Source: Aerophototrophica crusticola (lineage in GTDB: Bacteria; Pseudomonadota; Alphaproteobacteria; Azospirillales; Azospirillaceae). From it: a DNA stretch of 64,000 nt. Below the pieces are notes generated by a model. That model did not search any database. It worked only from the letters and a program-made list of their open reading frames with translations, and was not told the DNA's origin. The stretch is taken from NCBI GenBank assembly GCA_001939945.1, contig MOEB01000013.1:44807-108806 (forward strand), given 5' to 3'. This document shows, in pieces, positions 29,073 through 37,687 of this stretch (position 1 is the stretch's first letter; the number at the start of each line of letters is the position of its first letter). Made by a program: the position numbers and the translations under genes.

Positions 29073-31109
29073 GTGCCGCCCGTGGAACCCGTCCTTGCCG
29101 CCAGCTACCGTGGCGATGCCGAGCTTGACCGCCTGCTCCGTGCCGAGGGGGTCGCCCTCACCGCGGCCCAGGTGCGCGACCTGATCGCCGGCGTCAACGC
29201 CGCCCCGGACGGGGAGGATGCGGATGCCTGGCTGGCCCTGGTGGGGCCGCGCCTGGGTGACGGGCTGGCCGCCCAGCTCAGGGCCCTGCGCGCCGCCACC
29301 CCGCGCCCCGACCTGCCAGAGGTGGGCGACCACGCCGCCCGGCTGGCCGCCCTGCGGGCCGAGCTGCACCGCCGCGGGCTGGACGGCTTCGTCATCCCCC
29401 GCGCCGACGAGCACCAGGGGGAATACGTGCCCCTGCGCGCCAACCGAATGGCCTATGTCAGCGGCTTCACCGGCTCGGCCGGCGCGGTGGTGGTCCTGCG
29501 GGACCGGGCCGCCATCTTCGTGGACGGCCGCTACACCCTGCAGGTCCGGCAGGAGGTGGATGAGAGGCTGTTCGAGATCCGCAGCCTGACCGACGACTTC
29601 CAGGGCGACTGGGCCGCGGCATCCATGGCCGCCGGGCAGAAGCTGGGCTTCGACCCCTGGCTGCACACGGTGGGTTGGGTGGAGCGTATGCGCAACTGCC
29701 TGGCCCGCGTCGGCGCGGAGCTGCTGGCGGTGGAGGGGAACCCGGTGGATGCCGTCTGGCACGACCAGCCGCCGGCCCCCCTGGGCGTCGTCCGCGCCCA
29801 CCCCATCCAGTTCACCGGCAAGTCCGGCATGGAAAAGCGGGCCGAGGTGGCGGAGGAGCTGCGCAAGGCCAACACCCAGGCCGCCGTGCTGACCCAGCCG
29901 GACAGCATCGCCTGGCTGCTGAACATCCGCGGGGCGGACGTGCCCTGCACCCCGCTGCCCCTGTCCTTCGCCACCATCCGCGATGACGGCGACGTGGACT
30001 GGTTCGTGGACCGGCGCAAGCTGGCCCCGGCCTTGGAGGAGCATCTGGGCAACCAGGTCGCCATCCGCGCGCCGGAGGAGCTGGGCGCCGCGCTGGACGC
30101 GCTGGGCGCCGCCAAGGCCCGCGTCCGTGTGGACCCGTCCACGGCGGCCGTCTGGGTCTTCGACCGGCTGCATGAGGCCGGCGCCCAGGTGGAGCGGGAG
30201 GGGGACCCCTGCGTCATGCCCAAGGCCTGCAAGAACCCGGTGGAGATGGAAGGCGCCCGCGCCGCCCACCGCCGCGACGGGGTGGCGGTCAGCCGCTTCC
30301 TCGCTTGGCTGGACCGGGAGGCGCCGCGGGGCGGCCTGGATGAGATCGGCGCCGCCGAGCAGCTCCTGGCCCTGCGGCGGGAGGTGCAGCACTTCCAGGG
30401 GCAGAGCTTCGAGACCATCTCAGGCGCCGGCCCCAACGGCGCCGTGGTCCATTACCGCGCCAGCCCCAAGACCAACCGGAAGATCGAGCTGGACAGCATC
30501 TTCCTGCTGGACAGCGGCGGCCAGTACCTGGACGGCACCACCGACATCACCCGCACCATGGCCGTCGGCACGCCTTCGGCAGAGATGCGGCGCCACTTCA
30601 CCCTGGTGCTGAAGGGCCACATCGCCCTGTCCACCGCCGTCTTCCCCAAGGGCACCACCGGCAGCCAGTTGGACGTGCTGGCGCGGGAACCGCTGTGGCG
30701 GGCCGGCCTGGACTATGACCATGGCACCGGCCACGGGGTGGGCAGCTTCCTCTCGGTGCATGAAGGCCCGGCGCGCATCGCCAAGATGCCGAACACCGTC
30801 CCCTTGTTGCCCGGCATGATCCTGTCCAACGAGCCCGGCTACTACAAGACCGGCGCCTATGGCATCCGGATCGAGAACCTGATCCTGGTCCAGCCCGCCG
30901 ACCCCATCCCGGGCGGGGAACGCCCCATGCTGCGCTTCGAGACCCTGACCCTCTGCCCCATCGACCGCCGGCTGGTGGAACCGGACCTGCTAACCCCGGC
31001 CGAGCGCGACTGGCTGAACGCCTACCACGCCCGCGTCCGCGCCGAACTCTCCCCCGGCCTGGATGCGGAGACGGCGGCATGGCTGGAGCAGGCGACGGCG
31101 CCGGTGTGA
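29073..31109 (+). CDS. pepP: Aminopeptidase P family (M24B) Xaa-Pro peptidase
   Basis: Cytosolic metallopeptidase that removes an N-terminal residue preceding proline. The 678-residue protein has the three-domain form of the larger, eukaryotic-like aminopeptidases P: two creatinase-like N-terminal domains (about 85-220 and 235-390), then the pita-bread catalytic domain. Metal ligands are visible as the two Asp of LLDSGGQYLDGTTDITRTM, His in GTGHGVGSF, Glu in LSNEPGYY and Glu in GIRIENLI. The C-terminal TLTLCPIDRRLV block is characteristic. The start is a GTG at 29073 (a second GTG at 29082 is possible), and the first 60 residues are less conserved in appearance, so it may begin later. No operon partner; followed by palindromic repeats. 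Confidence 0.93.
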   Translation: MPPVEPVLAASYRGDAELDRLLRAEGVALTAAQVRDLIAGVNAAPDGEDADAWLALVGPRLGDGLAAQLRALRAATPRPDLPEVGDHAARLAALRAELHRRGLDGFVIPRADEHQGEYVPLRANRMAYVSGFTGSAGAVVVLRDRAAIFVDGRYTLQVRQEVDERLFEIRSLTDDFQGDWAAASMAAGQKLGFDPWLHTVGWVERMRNCLARVGAELLAVEGNPVDAVWHDQPPAPLGVVRAHPIQFTGKSGMEKRAEVAEELRKANTQAAVLTQPDSIAWLLNIRGADVPCTPLPLSFATIRDDGDVDWFVDRRKLAPALEEHLGNQVAIRAPEELGAALDALGAAKARVRVDPSTAAVWVFDRLHEAGAQVEREGDPCVMPKACKNPVEMEGARAAHRRDGVAVSRFLAWLDREAPRGGLDEIGAAEQLLALRREVQHFQGQSFETISGAGPNGAVVHYRASPKTNRKIELDSIFLLDSGGQYLDGTTDITRTMAVGTPSAEMRRHFTLVLKGHIALSTAVFPKGTTGSQLDVLAREPLWRAGLDYDHGTGHGVGSFLSVHEGPARIAKMPNTVPLLPGMILSNEPGYYKTGAYGIRIENLILVQPADPIPGGERPMLRFETLTLCPIDRRLVEPDLLTPAERDWLNAYHARVRAELSPGLDAETAAWLEQATAPV

Positions 31110-31119
31110 GCCCGTCGCC

Positions 31120-31256
31120 GTAGCACCCCCTCACCCCAACCCTCTCCCCGGTGGGGAGAGGGGGCAGGTTGGTGCCTAAAACCCGCGTAGACCTTACAGA
31201 ACTGGCACATTCCCCCTCTCCCCCCTGGGGAGAGGGTCGGGGTGAGGGGGCAACCC
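31120..31256. repeat. Paired C-rich palindromic repeats after aminopeptidase P
   Basis: CCCCTCACCCCAACCCTCTCCCC and GGGGAGAGGGTCGGGGTGAGG flank about 60 bp and are reverse complements, each beside its own CCCTCTCC/GGAGAGGG hairpin. Same family as at 12314, 23728 and 41484; may also stop convergent transcription. Confidence 0.65.
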
Positions 31257-31318
31257 CGCTCCAGCACTAGGACAGCGCCGGGTGAGGGGACAACCTCGCC
31301 TCAGGAAAGAGCCCCTCC

Positions 31319-31750
31319 TCACGACGCCAACGCCAATCCCCGCTTCATCGCCCGGTACTGCCCCGGCGTCATGCCCACCGCCCGGCCGAACACGCCGGTC
31401 AGGTGCGCCTGGGATGAAAACCCCGTGGCCGCGGCCACCTGGGCCAGGGGCAGGTCCCCCTCGGCCAGCAGGCGGCGGGCGGCCTCCACCCGCTTGGCCA
31501 GCACATAGCCGTGGGGCGCCTTGCCCGTGGCGCCCTTGAAGCGGCGGGCGAAATGGCTGGGGCTCAGGCCGGCCACCTCGGCCAGCCGCTCCAGCGACAA
31601 ATCCTCGTCCAGGTTCGCCTCGATGAAACCCACCACCCGGCGCAGGCGGAAACGGGACAGGGCGCCGTCGCCCGGGTCACGGGACAACAGCCGGTCCAGC
31701 GGCTCGATGGCGAAGGCGGGGGCGGTGGCGGCGCAGGCGGCGAGGCACAT
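31319..31750 (-). CDS. Short AraC-family transcriptional regulator
   Basis: A 143-residue regulator consisting mostly of the AraC/XylS DNA-binding domain (two HTHs, about residues 35-140). RRVVGFIEANLDEDLSLERL and AGLSPSHFARRFKGATGKAP form the first, and LAQVAAATGFSSQAHLTGVF then GMTPGQYRAMKR the second. The usual effector-binding domain is absent, so it belongs to the short class. ATG 31750 has GGAG 8 nt upstream; an in-frame ATG at 31822 would add 24 Pro-rich residues without a good ribosome site. It is 185 bp from the DUF3833 gene, on the same strand and after the fatty-acid cluster; no clear target is visible. Confidence 0.9.
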   Translation of the reverse strand: MCLAACAATAPAFAIEPLDRLLSRDPGDGALSRFRLRRVVGFIEANLDEDLSLERLAEVAGLSPSHFARRFKGATGKAPHGYVLAKRVEAARRLLAEGDLPLAQVAAATGFSSQAHLTGVFGRAVGMTPGQYRAMKRGLALAS

Positions 31751-31935
31751 GGCAGCGCTCCGGGGCAGGGGGATGTCAGGCGGGCGGACGGCAGGAAGAC
31801 CGCGGGGAGGCGGCCGAGCCATTCACGTCCCGCACCTTTTCCCGGGCGCAGGGATTCCGTCTGTGCGCGTCGTCACTTCTGTACCGACCGGTTGGCTATT
31901 TTCCCGACGATCCCCGAAGGCGGGGAGGGGGCGGG

Positions 31936-32508
31936 TTACTCCGCCGCCTGTGTCCTTGCCGCGGCGGGGGCCATGCCCACCCCTTCCTTGCGGAAGGCGA
32001 TGGTGACCGTGGCCAGGTGGATGCCGAACTTGCTGATCTCCGCCCGGTTCAACAGCACTCCGTCGGGCTGCAGGAACATCCAGTCGTCGAAATGCACCTT
32101 CATGCGGCCGTCGCCGTACTTCAGGTTGAAGTCGTATTCCATGAAGAAGGCGTTGCCGTACAGCTTGCCCCGGGACGGGCCGATGGCGTCGGCGGTGCGG
32201 CCCTCCCAGCCATGCTCGCCCTGCTTGGCCAGCTTCCAGATCCGCTGCTCGACCTCCCCGTCGTTCCAGACGAAATCCTCCACCAGGGTCAGGGTCGTGC
32301 CATCCCAGGTGCCCTGGATGTCGGCCACGAACTGGCGCTTCACGTTGCCGAAGCGGTCCTCCACGATGCCATAGGCGCGGGTCCGGCCCTGGAAATACTC
32401 CTCCAGGACCAGCTTGGGCGTGTTGTTGGCGAAATCCTCGGGCTTCATGCTGCTGCACCCGGCGAGCACGGCCACGGCCGCGACAAGGATGAGGAGGCGG
32501 CGGAGCAT
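31936..32508 (-). CDS. DUF3833 family lipoprotein
   Basis: A 190-residue lipoprotein of the DUF3833 family. The signal peptide MLRRLLILVAAVAVLAGC ends in a lipobox with Cys18, so it should be lipid-anchored at the inner or outer membrane. The rest has the family features: EEYFQGRTRAYGIVEDRFGN, LVEDFVWNDGEVEQRIWKL and FFMEYDFNLKYGDGRMKVHF, likely a lipocalin-like beta barrel. In Rhodobacter a DUF3833 gene belongs to the sigma-E/ChrR singlet-oxygen operon with Cfa-like, MFS and DUF1365 genes; the same set lies just upstream here. The role is unknown; binding of a modified lipid is a reasonable guess. The start was set by the lipobox signal peptide rather than the longer frame. Confidence 0.9.
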   Translation of the reverse strand: MLRRLLILVAAVAVLAGCSSMKPEDFANNTPKLVLEEYFQGRTRAYGIVEDRFGNVKRQFVADIQGTWDGTTLTLVEDFVWNDGEVEQRIWKLAKQGEHGWEGRTADAIGPSRGKLYGNAFFMEYDFNLKYGDGRMKVHFDDWMFLQPDGVLLNRAEISKFGIHLATVTIAFRKEGVGMAPAAARTQAAE

Positions 32509-32539
32509 CTGTTTCTCGTCGTCAGGGGTTTCGTCAGGC

Positions 32540-32640
32540 CAGCGGCGGGAGCCCCCGGCTCGCGCCGCTGGAGGCCGGCGACCGCCGGCCCGCGGGCTCG
32601 TGCCCGCGTAAGCCAAGCCCGCAGATGCGGGCGCCCGGCG
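32540..32640. repeat. GC-rich palindromic spacer repeat
   Basis: GGCCGGCGACCGCCGGCC, GCGGGCTCGTGCCCGC and a GCCCGCAGATGCGGGC hairpin in series. A similar GGCGACCGCCG..GCGGGCCCATACCCGC stretch lies at 48393-48430. Probably another small repeat family. Confidence 0.45.
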
Positions 32641-32659
32641 CTTGAGGGAGCAAAGAACG

Positions 32660-33970
32660 TCAGTTTCTCTGGGCAGCGATCCTGCGCCGCAGCTCCACCT
32701 GTGCCGCCTCGTCCAGCGGCCAGTGCCAGAGCAGGGCGATGGCCCCCAGCTTGAAGAGGATGGGCACCAGGCTGTACAGCAGGGTCAGGGCGGTCAGGGC
32801 CGTTTCGTCGTTCGGCCCCTGCACGCTGAAGCCGAACAGACCCGCCGCCGTCAGCCCCAGCGCCGCCAGCGCCACCGCCAGCTTGGTCGCCAGGCCCCAC
32901 AGGGCGAAGTACAGGCCCGTGCGCGCCGTGCCGGTGCGGGCGGTGTCGGCGTCCACCACATCCGCCTGCATGGCCGACGGCAGGATCAGGTCGGCCCCCA
33001 GCGCCGCCCCGGTGGCGATGCAGACCACCAGGAACGGCACGAAGTCCCCCGCCCCCAGGAAGGGCACCACCGCGAACCAGCCACAGGCCCAGATCATGGC
33101 CGCGCACCAGGTCCGGTGTTTCCCGTATCGCCTGCTCAACCCCAACCACAGCGGCACCGCCAGCAATCCCGACGCGAAATAGGCCAGCAACAGCGGCCCC
33201 GCCCGCTCCCCTTCCACCAGTCGGAACTGCACGAAGAAAAAGAAGAGCTGGGAGGGCAACCCGTTCGCGATCCCGTTAAGGACGTAGGCCAGAACCAGTC
33301 GCCGGAAAGGGGCGTTGCCCGCCAGGACTGCGATTCCCTCCCGCAGCCTTGGTCGCGGTCCGGCCAGGGGCGGTGGTTCCGGCACGAATACCAGGGCGGG
33401 AAGCATGGTCACTGGCAGGGCGACCAGCACGAACAGGGCCAGCACCCGCAGCGCCTCCCCCTCCTGCCCCGCTGCCCCGGCGCCCAGTGCAACCGGCAGG
33501 ACCAGGGCCGTGACCGTGCCCACCACCGCCGCGCCCTCGCGGAAGGCGCTGACCCGCGTCCGCTCGTGATAGTCGCCGGACAGCTCCGCCCCCCAGGCGG
33601 TCAGCGGCACCATTACCAGGGTCCAGCCCAGGAACAGCAGGCCGCTCCACCCCAGCAGGTACCCGGCCCCCACGTCCGGCGGCGGCACCAGCAGGAACCA
33701 GGTGCCCGCCAGCACCAGCGGCAGCCCCGCCAGCATCCAGGGCTTGCGGCGGCCGATGGGGGTCTGGAACCGGTCCGACAGCCAGCCCACCAGCGGGTCC
33801 GTCACCGCGTCCCACAGCCGCGTCAGCAGCAACACCGTCCCCAGCACCCCCAGCGGCACGCCCAGGGCGGCATAGTGCGGGTGCAGGAAGACATAGACGG
33901 GTAGAACCAGCGCCGCCAAGGGCAGCGCCGGCAGGCCGTAGAGGAAGAGGATCTTCCGTGACAAAGGCAT
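32660..33970 (-). CDS. MFS transporter of the GPH (MelB-like) cation symporter family
   Basis: A 436-residue inner-membrane protein with about 12 predicted TM helices. The hallmark GPH motif RLWDAVTDPLVGWLSDR, then TPIGRRKPWM, follows the second helix. Other hydrophobic blocks include LPVYVFLHPHYAALGVPLGV and WSGLLFLGWTLVMVPLTAWG with AELSGDYHERTRVSAFRE. Sugar:cation symport is known for MelB, but members in this gene context have no demonstrated substrate, and a lipid-related compound is equally possible. ATG 33970 was chosen because the longer frame runs into the palindromic repeat upstream. The gene lies 113 bp after the Cfa-like gene on the same strand, with the GTAGGTCGGATTA repeat between them. 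Confidence 0.92.
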   Translation of the reverse strand: MPLSRKILFLYGLPALPLAALVLPVYVFLHPHYAALGVPLGVLGTVLLLTRLWDAVTDPLVGWLSDRFQTPIGRRKPWMLAGLPLVLAGTWFLLVPPPDVGAGYLLGWSGLLFLGWTLVMVPLTAWGAELSGDYHERTRVSAFREGAAVVGTVTALVLPVALGAGAAGQEGEALRVLALFVLVALPVTMLPALVFVPEPPPLAGPRPRLREGIAVLAGNAPFRRLVLAYVLNGIANGLPSQLFFFFVQFRLVEGERAGPLLLAYFASGLLAVPLWLGLSRRYGKHRTWCAAMIWACGWFAVVPFLGAGDFVPFLVVCIATGAALGADLILPSAMQADVVDADTARTGTARTGLYFALWGLATKLAVALAALGLTAAGLFGFSVQGPNDETALTALTLLYSLVPILFKLGAIALLWHWPLDEAAQVELRRRIAAQRN

Positions 33971-33979
33971 GCGGGCCCC

Positions 33980-34081
33980 CGTAGGTCGGATTAGCGCCCG
34001 GCAGGGCGCGTAATCCGACGGCAAAGCTGAGGCGTGTGGGGCTGTCGGATTACGGCGCCACGGCGCCTAATCCGACCTACG
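33980..34081. repeat. GTAGGTCGGATTA quadruple palindromic repeat (copy 1)
   Basis: GTAGGTCGGATTA...TAATCCGAC...GTCGGATTAC...TAATCCGACCTAC: two nested hairpins forming one large inverted repeat of about 102 bp. A related copy begins at 63915 and runs to the window edge. It lies inside the Cfa-MFS gene pair, so it may process or attenuate a polycistronic mRNA. Confidence 0.75.
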
Positions 34082-34083
34082 TC

Positions 34084-35319
34084 TCACGGCTTCGCGATGC
34101 TCGCGTGCACCACGTCGATGCAGCCCACGCGGAAGCCGGCGGCGCAGTACCACAGGTACTGTTCCCACATGCGCTTGAACCGCAGGTCGAAGCCCATGCG
34201 CGCCAGGTCCGGCCAGGCGGCCTGGAACTTGTCCTGCCACTCGTCCAGGGTCCGGGCATAGTGCAGGCCATAGCGCTGCATCCCCTGCCAGGCCAGCCCC
34301 GCCTGCTCCACCACCGCCCGCAGCTTCGTCGGGCTGGGCAGCATGCCGCCGGGGAAGATGTATTTCTGGATGTAGTCGGCGCCCTTCCGGTACAGCTCGA
34401 AATCCTTCTCGTCGATGGTGATGATCTGCAGGCAGGCCCGCCCCCCCGGGGCCAGCCGGTCATGCACCGTGTCGAAGAAGGTCGGCCAGTACCGCTCCCC
34501 CACCGCCTCGAACATCTCGATGCTGGCGATGCGGTCGAACTGGCCCGTGGTGTCGCGATAGTCCTGCAACCGGATCTCCACCCGGTCGGCCAGCCCGGCC
34601 TTCTGGATGCGGGCGGCGGCATAGTCGTGCTGCGCCTGGCTGATGGTGATGGCTGTGACCTTGGCCCCTACCTCCCGCGCCGCGAACTCGGCGAAGCCGC
34701 CCCAGCCGCAGCCGATCTCCAGCACGTGCTGCCCGGCCTCCAGCCCCATGGACCGGGCGATGGCGGCGTATTTCCGCGCCTGCGCTTGCTCCAGCGGCTC
34801 CGCCTTGGCCAGGTCGGCATAGACGGCCGCCGAATAGGTCATGCTGCCGTCCAGCCAACGGCCGTAGAACTCGTTCCCCAGGTCGTAATGGTAGGCGATG
34901 TTCTTGCGGCTGCCGTCCTTGGTGTTGGGCTTCAGCATGTGCAGCAGCAGCTGCACCAGCCGGAACCAGCCGCGGCCGTTCATGGCGCGGTCCAGCTCAG
35001 CCTCGTTCCGCAGGGCCATCTCGAACAGGGCGGGCACGTCGGGGCTGGTCCAGTCCCCGTCCAGGTAGCTCTCGCAGAAGCCCAGCTTGCCGCCCACCAG
35101 CATCCGCCCCGCCAGCCGGTCGTTCCGCACCACCAGCACCCCGTGCGGCCCGGGCTCCGTGCCATCGAACCGGTGCGTGGTGCCGTCCGGCAGCACCACG
35201 CTCAGGCAGCCGACCCGGATGGACGGGGCCAGGCCCAGCAGCAGCCGCATCATGCGTGAAGGCCGGTATCCGGCGGCGTAGGATTCGACGCGGGCCTCGG
35301 TGCCATACTCTTCGGTCAT
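34084..35319 (-). CDS. Cyclopropane-fatty-acyl-phospholipid synthase-like methyltransferase (possible UfaM)
   Basis: A 411-residue SAM-dependent methyltransferase of the CFA synthase family, acting on unsaturated acyl chains of phospholipids at the inner membrane. An N-terminal lipid-binding domain (about 1-120) is followed by NIAYHYDLGNEFYGRWLDGS, the SAM motif HVLEIGCGWGGFAEFAARE, FDRIASIEMFEAVGERYW, and the YIQKYIFPGGMLPS segment that binds bicarbonate in known enzymes. Its ATG overlaps the DUF1365 stop (ATGA), so the two are translationally coupled. In Rhodobacter the homologue in this neighbourhood (RSP1091) is UfaM, which methylates fatty acids to furan fatty-acid precursors, so the product may be a methylated chain rather than a cyclopropane. 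That choice is inference from context. Confidence 0.9.
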   Translation of the reverse strand: MTEEYGTEARVESYAAGYRPSRMMRLLLGLAPSIRVGCLSVVLPDGTTHRFDGTEPGPHGVLVVRNDRLAGRMLVGGKLGFCESYLDGDWTSPDVPALFEMALRNEAELDRAMNGRGWFRLVQLLLHMLKPNTKDGSRKNIAYHYDLGNEFYGRWLDGSMTYSAAVYADLAKAEPLEQAQARKYAAIARSMGLEAGQHVLEIGCGWGGFAEFAAREVGAKVTAITISQAQHDYAAARIQKAGLADRVEIRLQDYRDTTGQFDRIASIEMFEAVGERYWPTFFDTVHDRLAPGGRACLQIITIDEKDFELYRKGADYIQKYIFPGGMLPSPTKLRAVVEQAGLAWQGMQRYGLHYARTLDEWQDKFQAAWPDLARMGFDLRFKRMWEQYLWYCAAGFRVGCIDVVHASIAKP

Positions 35320-36152
35320 GGATCCACCACTTCTGTGAGGCCAGATAAGGTGTGTCGCCGATCGGGCGTGGCAAGCCGTATGGGCGGTTCGGGGCGCGAA
35401 TGGAACTTCGCGCCCTTGCGCCAAAGGTGAAATGCCTCCCAATGGATGGCACCGATCACCTTTAATGTCACCAACGGATGGGTGAGGAACGCTTTCACCA
35501 GGGCGCCCGCCGTCAGGTCCCGCCGCCGCCCGGTCTGGGTGGCCAGCATCAGGTCGCCCTTGGCATCCGCGTGGGTGATGCGGATGGACAGGCTCTCCCC
35601 CGGCACCGACAGGGCGAAGCGGTAGCCCCCGGCGATGTCCATGAAGGGGGAGACGTGGAATTCCTTGGCGTGACCGTGGGACAGCACGCCTGCGTCCGCC
35701 TCTTGCGGGCTGACCGGGGCCACATAGGTGTGCTGGTCGCCGAAGGTGTTCTTCACCTCGTACAGCACGGCCCGCAGCCGCCCGTCCGGCCCGTGGCAGA
35801 AATAGGTGCTCAACGGGTTGAAGGTGTAGCCCAGCACCCGCGGGAAGCACAGGATGCGGATGGCCCCGCCTTCCAGCCGCACCCCCGCCTCCGCCAGCCT
35901 TGCCTCCACCCAGGGGCGCAAGGGGCTGCCGTCGCGGGCCCCATGGTCCTTGTCATGGAACCCGAACAGGTTCGCCTTGTTGTGGGAAAGGGGCCAGGGC
36001 AGCACGTCGAGGCGGTCCAGGTCGAGGAGCAGGCTGTAGACCCGGTACGTGAAGGCGTGCCGGAACGGATGCAGCCGCGCGTGCCCCACCCGGCAGAAAT
36101 AGATGGCATGGAGGCTGGGCGTGTCCGGGGTCGGGGGCACGGTGGTTCTCAT
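35316..36152 (-). CDS. DUF1365 domain-containing protein
   Basis: A 278-residue DUF1365 protein, no signal peptide. Family marks are HAIYFCRVGHARLHPFRHAF (N-terminus), YRVYSLLLDLDRLD, FPRVLGYTFNPLSTYFCHGP, VLYEVKNTFGDQHTYV, and KEFHVSPFMDIAGGYRFAL. The biochemical role is not established. The family almost always sits between an FAD amine-oxidase-like gene and a Cfa-like gene, as here. Its Rhodobacter relative (RSP1090) is linked to the singlet-oxygen response with the Cfa-like partner. The stop codon overlaps the next start by ATGA. A 184-bp spacer with a repeat pair separates it from the FAD gene upstream. ATG 36152 has AGGAG very close by. Confidence 0.92.
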   Translation of the reverse strand: MRTTVPPTPDTPSLHAIYFCRVGHARLHPFRHAFTYRVYSLLLDLDRLDVLPWPLSHNKANLFGFHDKDHGARDGSPLRPWVEARLAEAGVRLEGGAIRILCFPRVLGYTFNPLSTYFCHGPDGRLRAVLYEVKNTFGDQHTYVAPVSPQEADAGVLSHGHAKEFHVSPFMDIAGGYRFALSVPGESLSIRITHADAKGDLMLATQTGRRRDLTAGALVKAFLTHPLVTLKVIGAIHWEAFHLWRKGAKFHSRPEPPIRLATPDRRHTLSGLTEVVDP

Positions 36153-36209
36153 GGCTCCTGGCTTTGCGCGGCAAGGGTGCTTGGCGATGCGCCAACCGCC
36201 CTATTCCCG

Positions 36210-36302
36210 CTTCCCCCGCGAAGGCGGGGGTCCACAGTTCTTCAACGACAGTGCCGCGGCACCCCGGTCAAGAACCGTGGGCCCCCGCCTTCGCGGGGGA
36301 AA
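36210..36302. repeat. Inverted pair of GCGAAGGCGGGGG repeats (copy near 36.2 kb)
   Basis: CTTCCCCCGCGAAGGCGGGGG then TCCACAGTTC at the left; GAACCGTGGGCCCCCGCC then TTCGCGGGGGAA at the right. Arms pair over about 30 bp. It sits inside the photolyase-to-Cfa cluster, between the FAD oxidoreductase and DUF1365 genes. Confidence 0.75.
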
Positions 36303-36336
36303 CACAGTCATTGCCGGGATCGGCCGTGCGACACCC

Positions 36337-37683
36337 TCAATCCGCCGCCTGCAACTCCGCCGCCCCCCGCGGCCGCGCGTTCCGCCCGGCGGGGCTGGCG
36401 TCGGTGCAGGTCCAGGGCCGCTGCGCACCCAGCGCCTCGGCCACCGCAAGGCCTGCGGACAGCCCGTCCTCATGGAAGCCATAGCCCATGTAGGCGCCGC
36501 AGAACCAGGTGCGGCGCACGCCCTGGATGCGGCCCACCTCGCCCTGCGCCTCGATGGCCGCCTTGTCGAAGACCGGGTGGTCATAGATGAACTCCCGGAT
36601 CTTGTGGGTCTGGGCCGGCTCCACGATGGGGTTCAGGGTGACGAACAGGGGCGTGCGGCGGTCGATGTTCTGCAGCACGTTCATCCAATAGGTGACGCTG
36701 ACCTTGGCCTGCCGCTCCCGCGTGGCGTTGGCCAGGTAGTTCCAGGCGGACCAGGCCTTGGGCCGCTTCGGCATCAGGATCGGGTCCCGGTGCAGCACCG
36801 CCCGGTTCGCCTGGTATCGGAAGGCGCCCAGGATGCGCTTCTCCTCCTCCCCGGCGTCGGCCAGCATGGCCAGGGCCTGGTCGGCATGGGCGCCGATGAT
36901 GACGTGGTCGAACGTCTCCGACAGGCCTTCCGCGTCCTGCACATGCACGCCGCCGGGCAGGCGGGTCAGGGAGCTGATGGCCCGGCCCTTGTGCACCTTG
37001 CCGCGCAAGGTCTCCAGGATCGCCTTGACATAGGTCCGGCTGCCCCCGCGCACCGTGCGCCATTGCGGCCGGTTCTTGATCTTCAGCAGCCCGTGGTTCT
37101 GGAAGAAGCGCACGAAGCTCAGCGCCGGGAAGGCCAGCATCTCCCCGATGGTGCAGGACCAGATGGCCGCCCCCATGGGCAGCAGATGATCATAGATGAA
37201 ACGGTGGCCATAGTTCTGCCGCACCAGATACTCGCCCAGGGTCATGCCCACGGATGACGGGTCGTTCAGCAGCTTCGGCGCTTCCCGGTAGAAGCGCACG
37301 ATGTCCCGCAGCATCAGGTGGTAGGTGGGGCTGACCAGGTTCCGCTTCTGGGCGAACATGCCCTTCAGGTTGCTGCCCGAATACTCCAGCCGGCCCCGGT
37401 CCAGCGACACGGCGAAGGACATGTCCGACGCCTCCGTCGGCACCTTCAGGTGGTCGAACAGGGCGATCAGGTTGGGATATGTCGACTCGTTGAACACGAT
37501 GAATCCCGTGTCCACCGGCACCGGACGCCCGTCATGGCCGGGGGCCTCCACCGTGTTGCTGTGGCCGCCGACATAGTCGTTCTGTTCGTAAACCGTGACG
37601 TCATGGCCCTGCCTGTCCAGCAGCCACGCGGCGCTGAGACCTGAAATGCCGGCCCCGATGACCGCGATCCTCATCTTCCCCAC
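36337..37683 (-). CDS. FAD-dependent amine-oxidase-like oxidoreductase (possible fatty-acyl desaturase UfaD)
   Basis: A 448-residue flavoprotein of the NAD(P)/FAD oxidoreductase superfamily. The dinucleotide-binding motif [17 protein letters not shown] is at the N-terminus, with [13 protein letters not shown] and [16 protein letters not shown] following. The C-terminal flavin-contact block [20 protein letters not shown] closes the fold. It starts 4 bp after the photolyase stop, so the two are co-transcribed. The Rhodobacter photolyase gene is likewise followed by such a protein (RSP2144), reported as UfaD, which desaturates a methylated acyl chain on the way to furan fatty acids. The final 25 residues are low-complexity ([19 protein letters not shown]) and may be a poorly conserved tail. 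Substrate assignment is by context. Confidence 0.9.
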   Translation of the reverse strand: MGKMRIAVIGAGISGLSAAWLLDRQGHDVTVYEQNDYVGGHSNTVEAPGHDGRPVPVDTGFIVFNESTYPNLIALFDHLKVPTEASDMSFAVSLDRGRLEYSGSNLKGMFAQKRNLVSPTYHLMLRDIVRFYREAPKLLNDPSSVGMTLGEYLVRQNYGHRFIYDHLLPMGAAIWSCTIGEMLAFPALSFVRFFQNHGLLKIKNRPQWRTVRGGSRTYVKAILETLRGKVHKGRAISSLTRLPGGVHVQDAEGLSETFDHVIIGAHADQALAMLADAGEEEKRILGAFRYQANRAVLHRDPILMPKRPKAWSAWNYLANATRERQAKVSVTYWMNVLQNIDRRTPLFVTLNPIVEPAQTHKIREFIYDHPVFDKAAIEAQGEVGRIQGVRRTWFCGAYMGYGFHEDGLSAGLAVAEALGAQRPWTCTDASPAGRNARPRGAAELQAAD

Positions 37684-37687
37684 CCCC

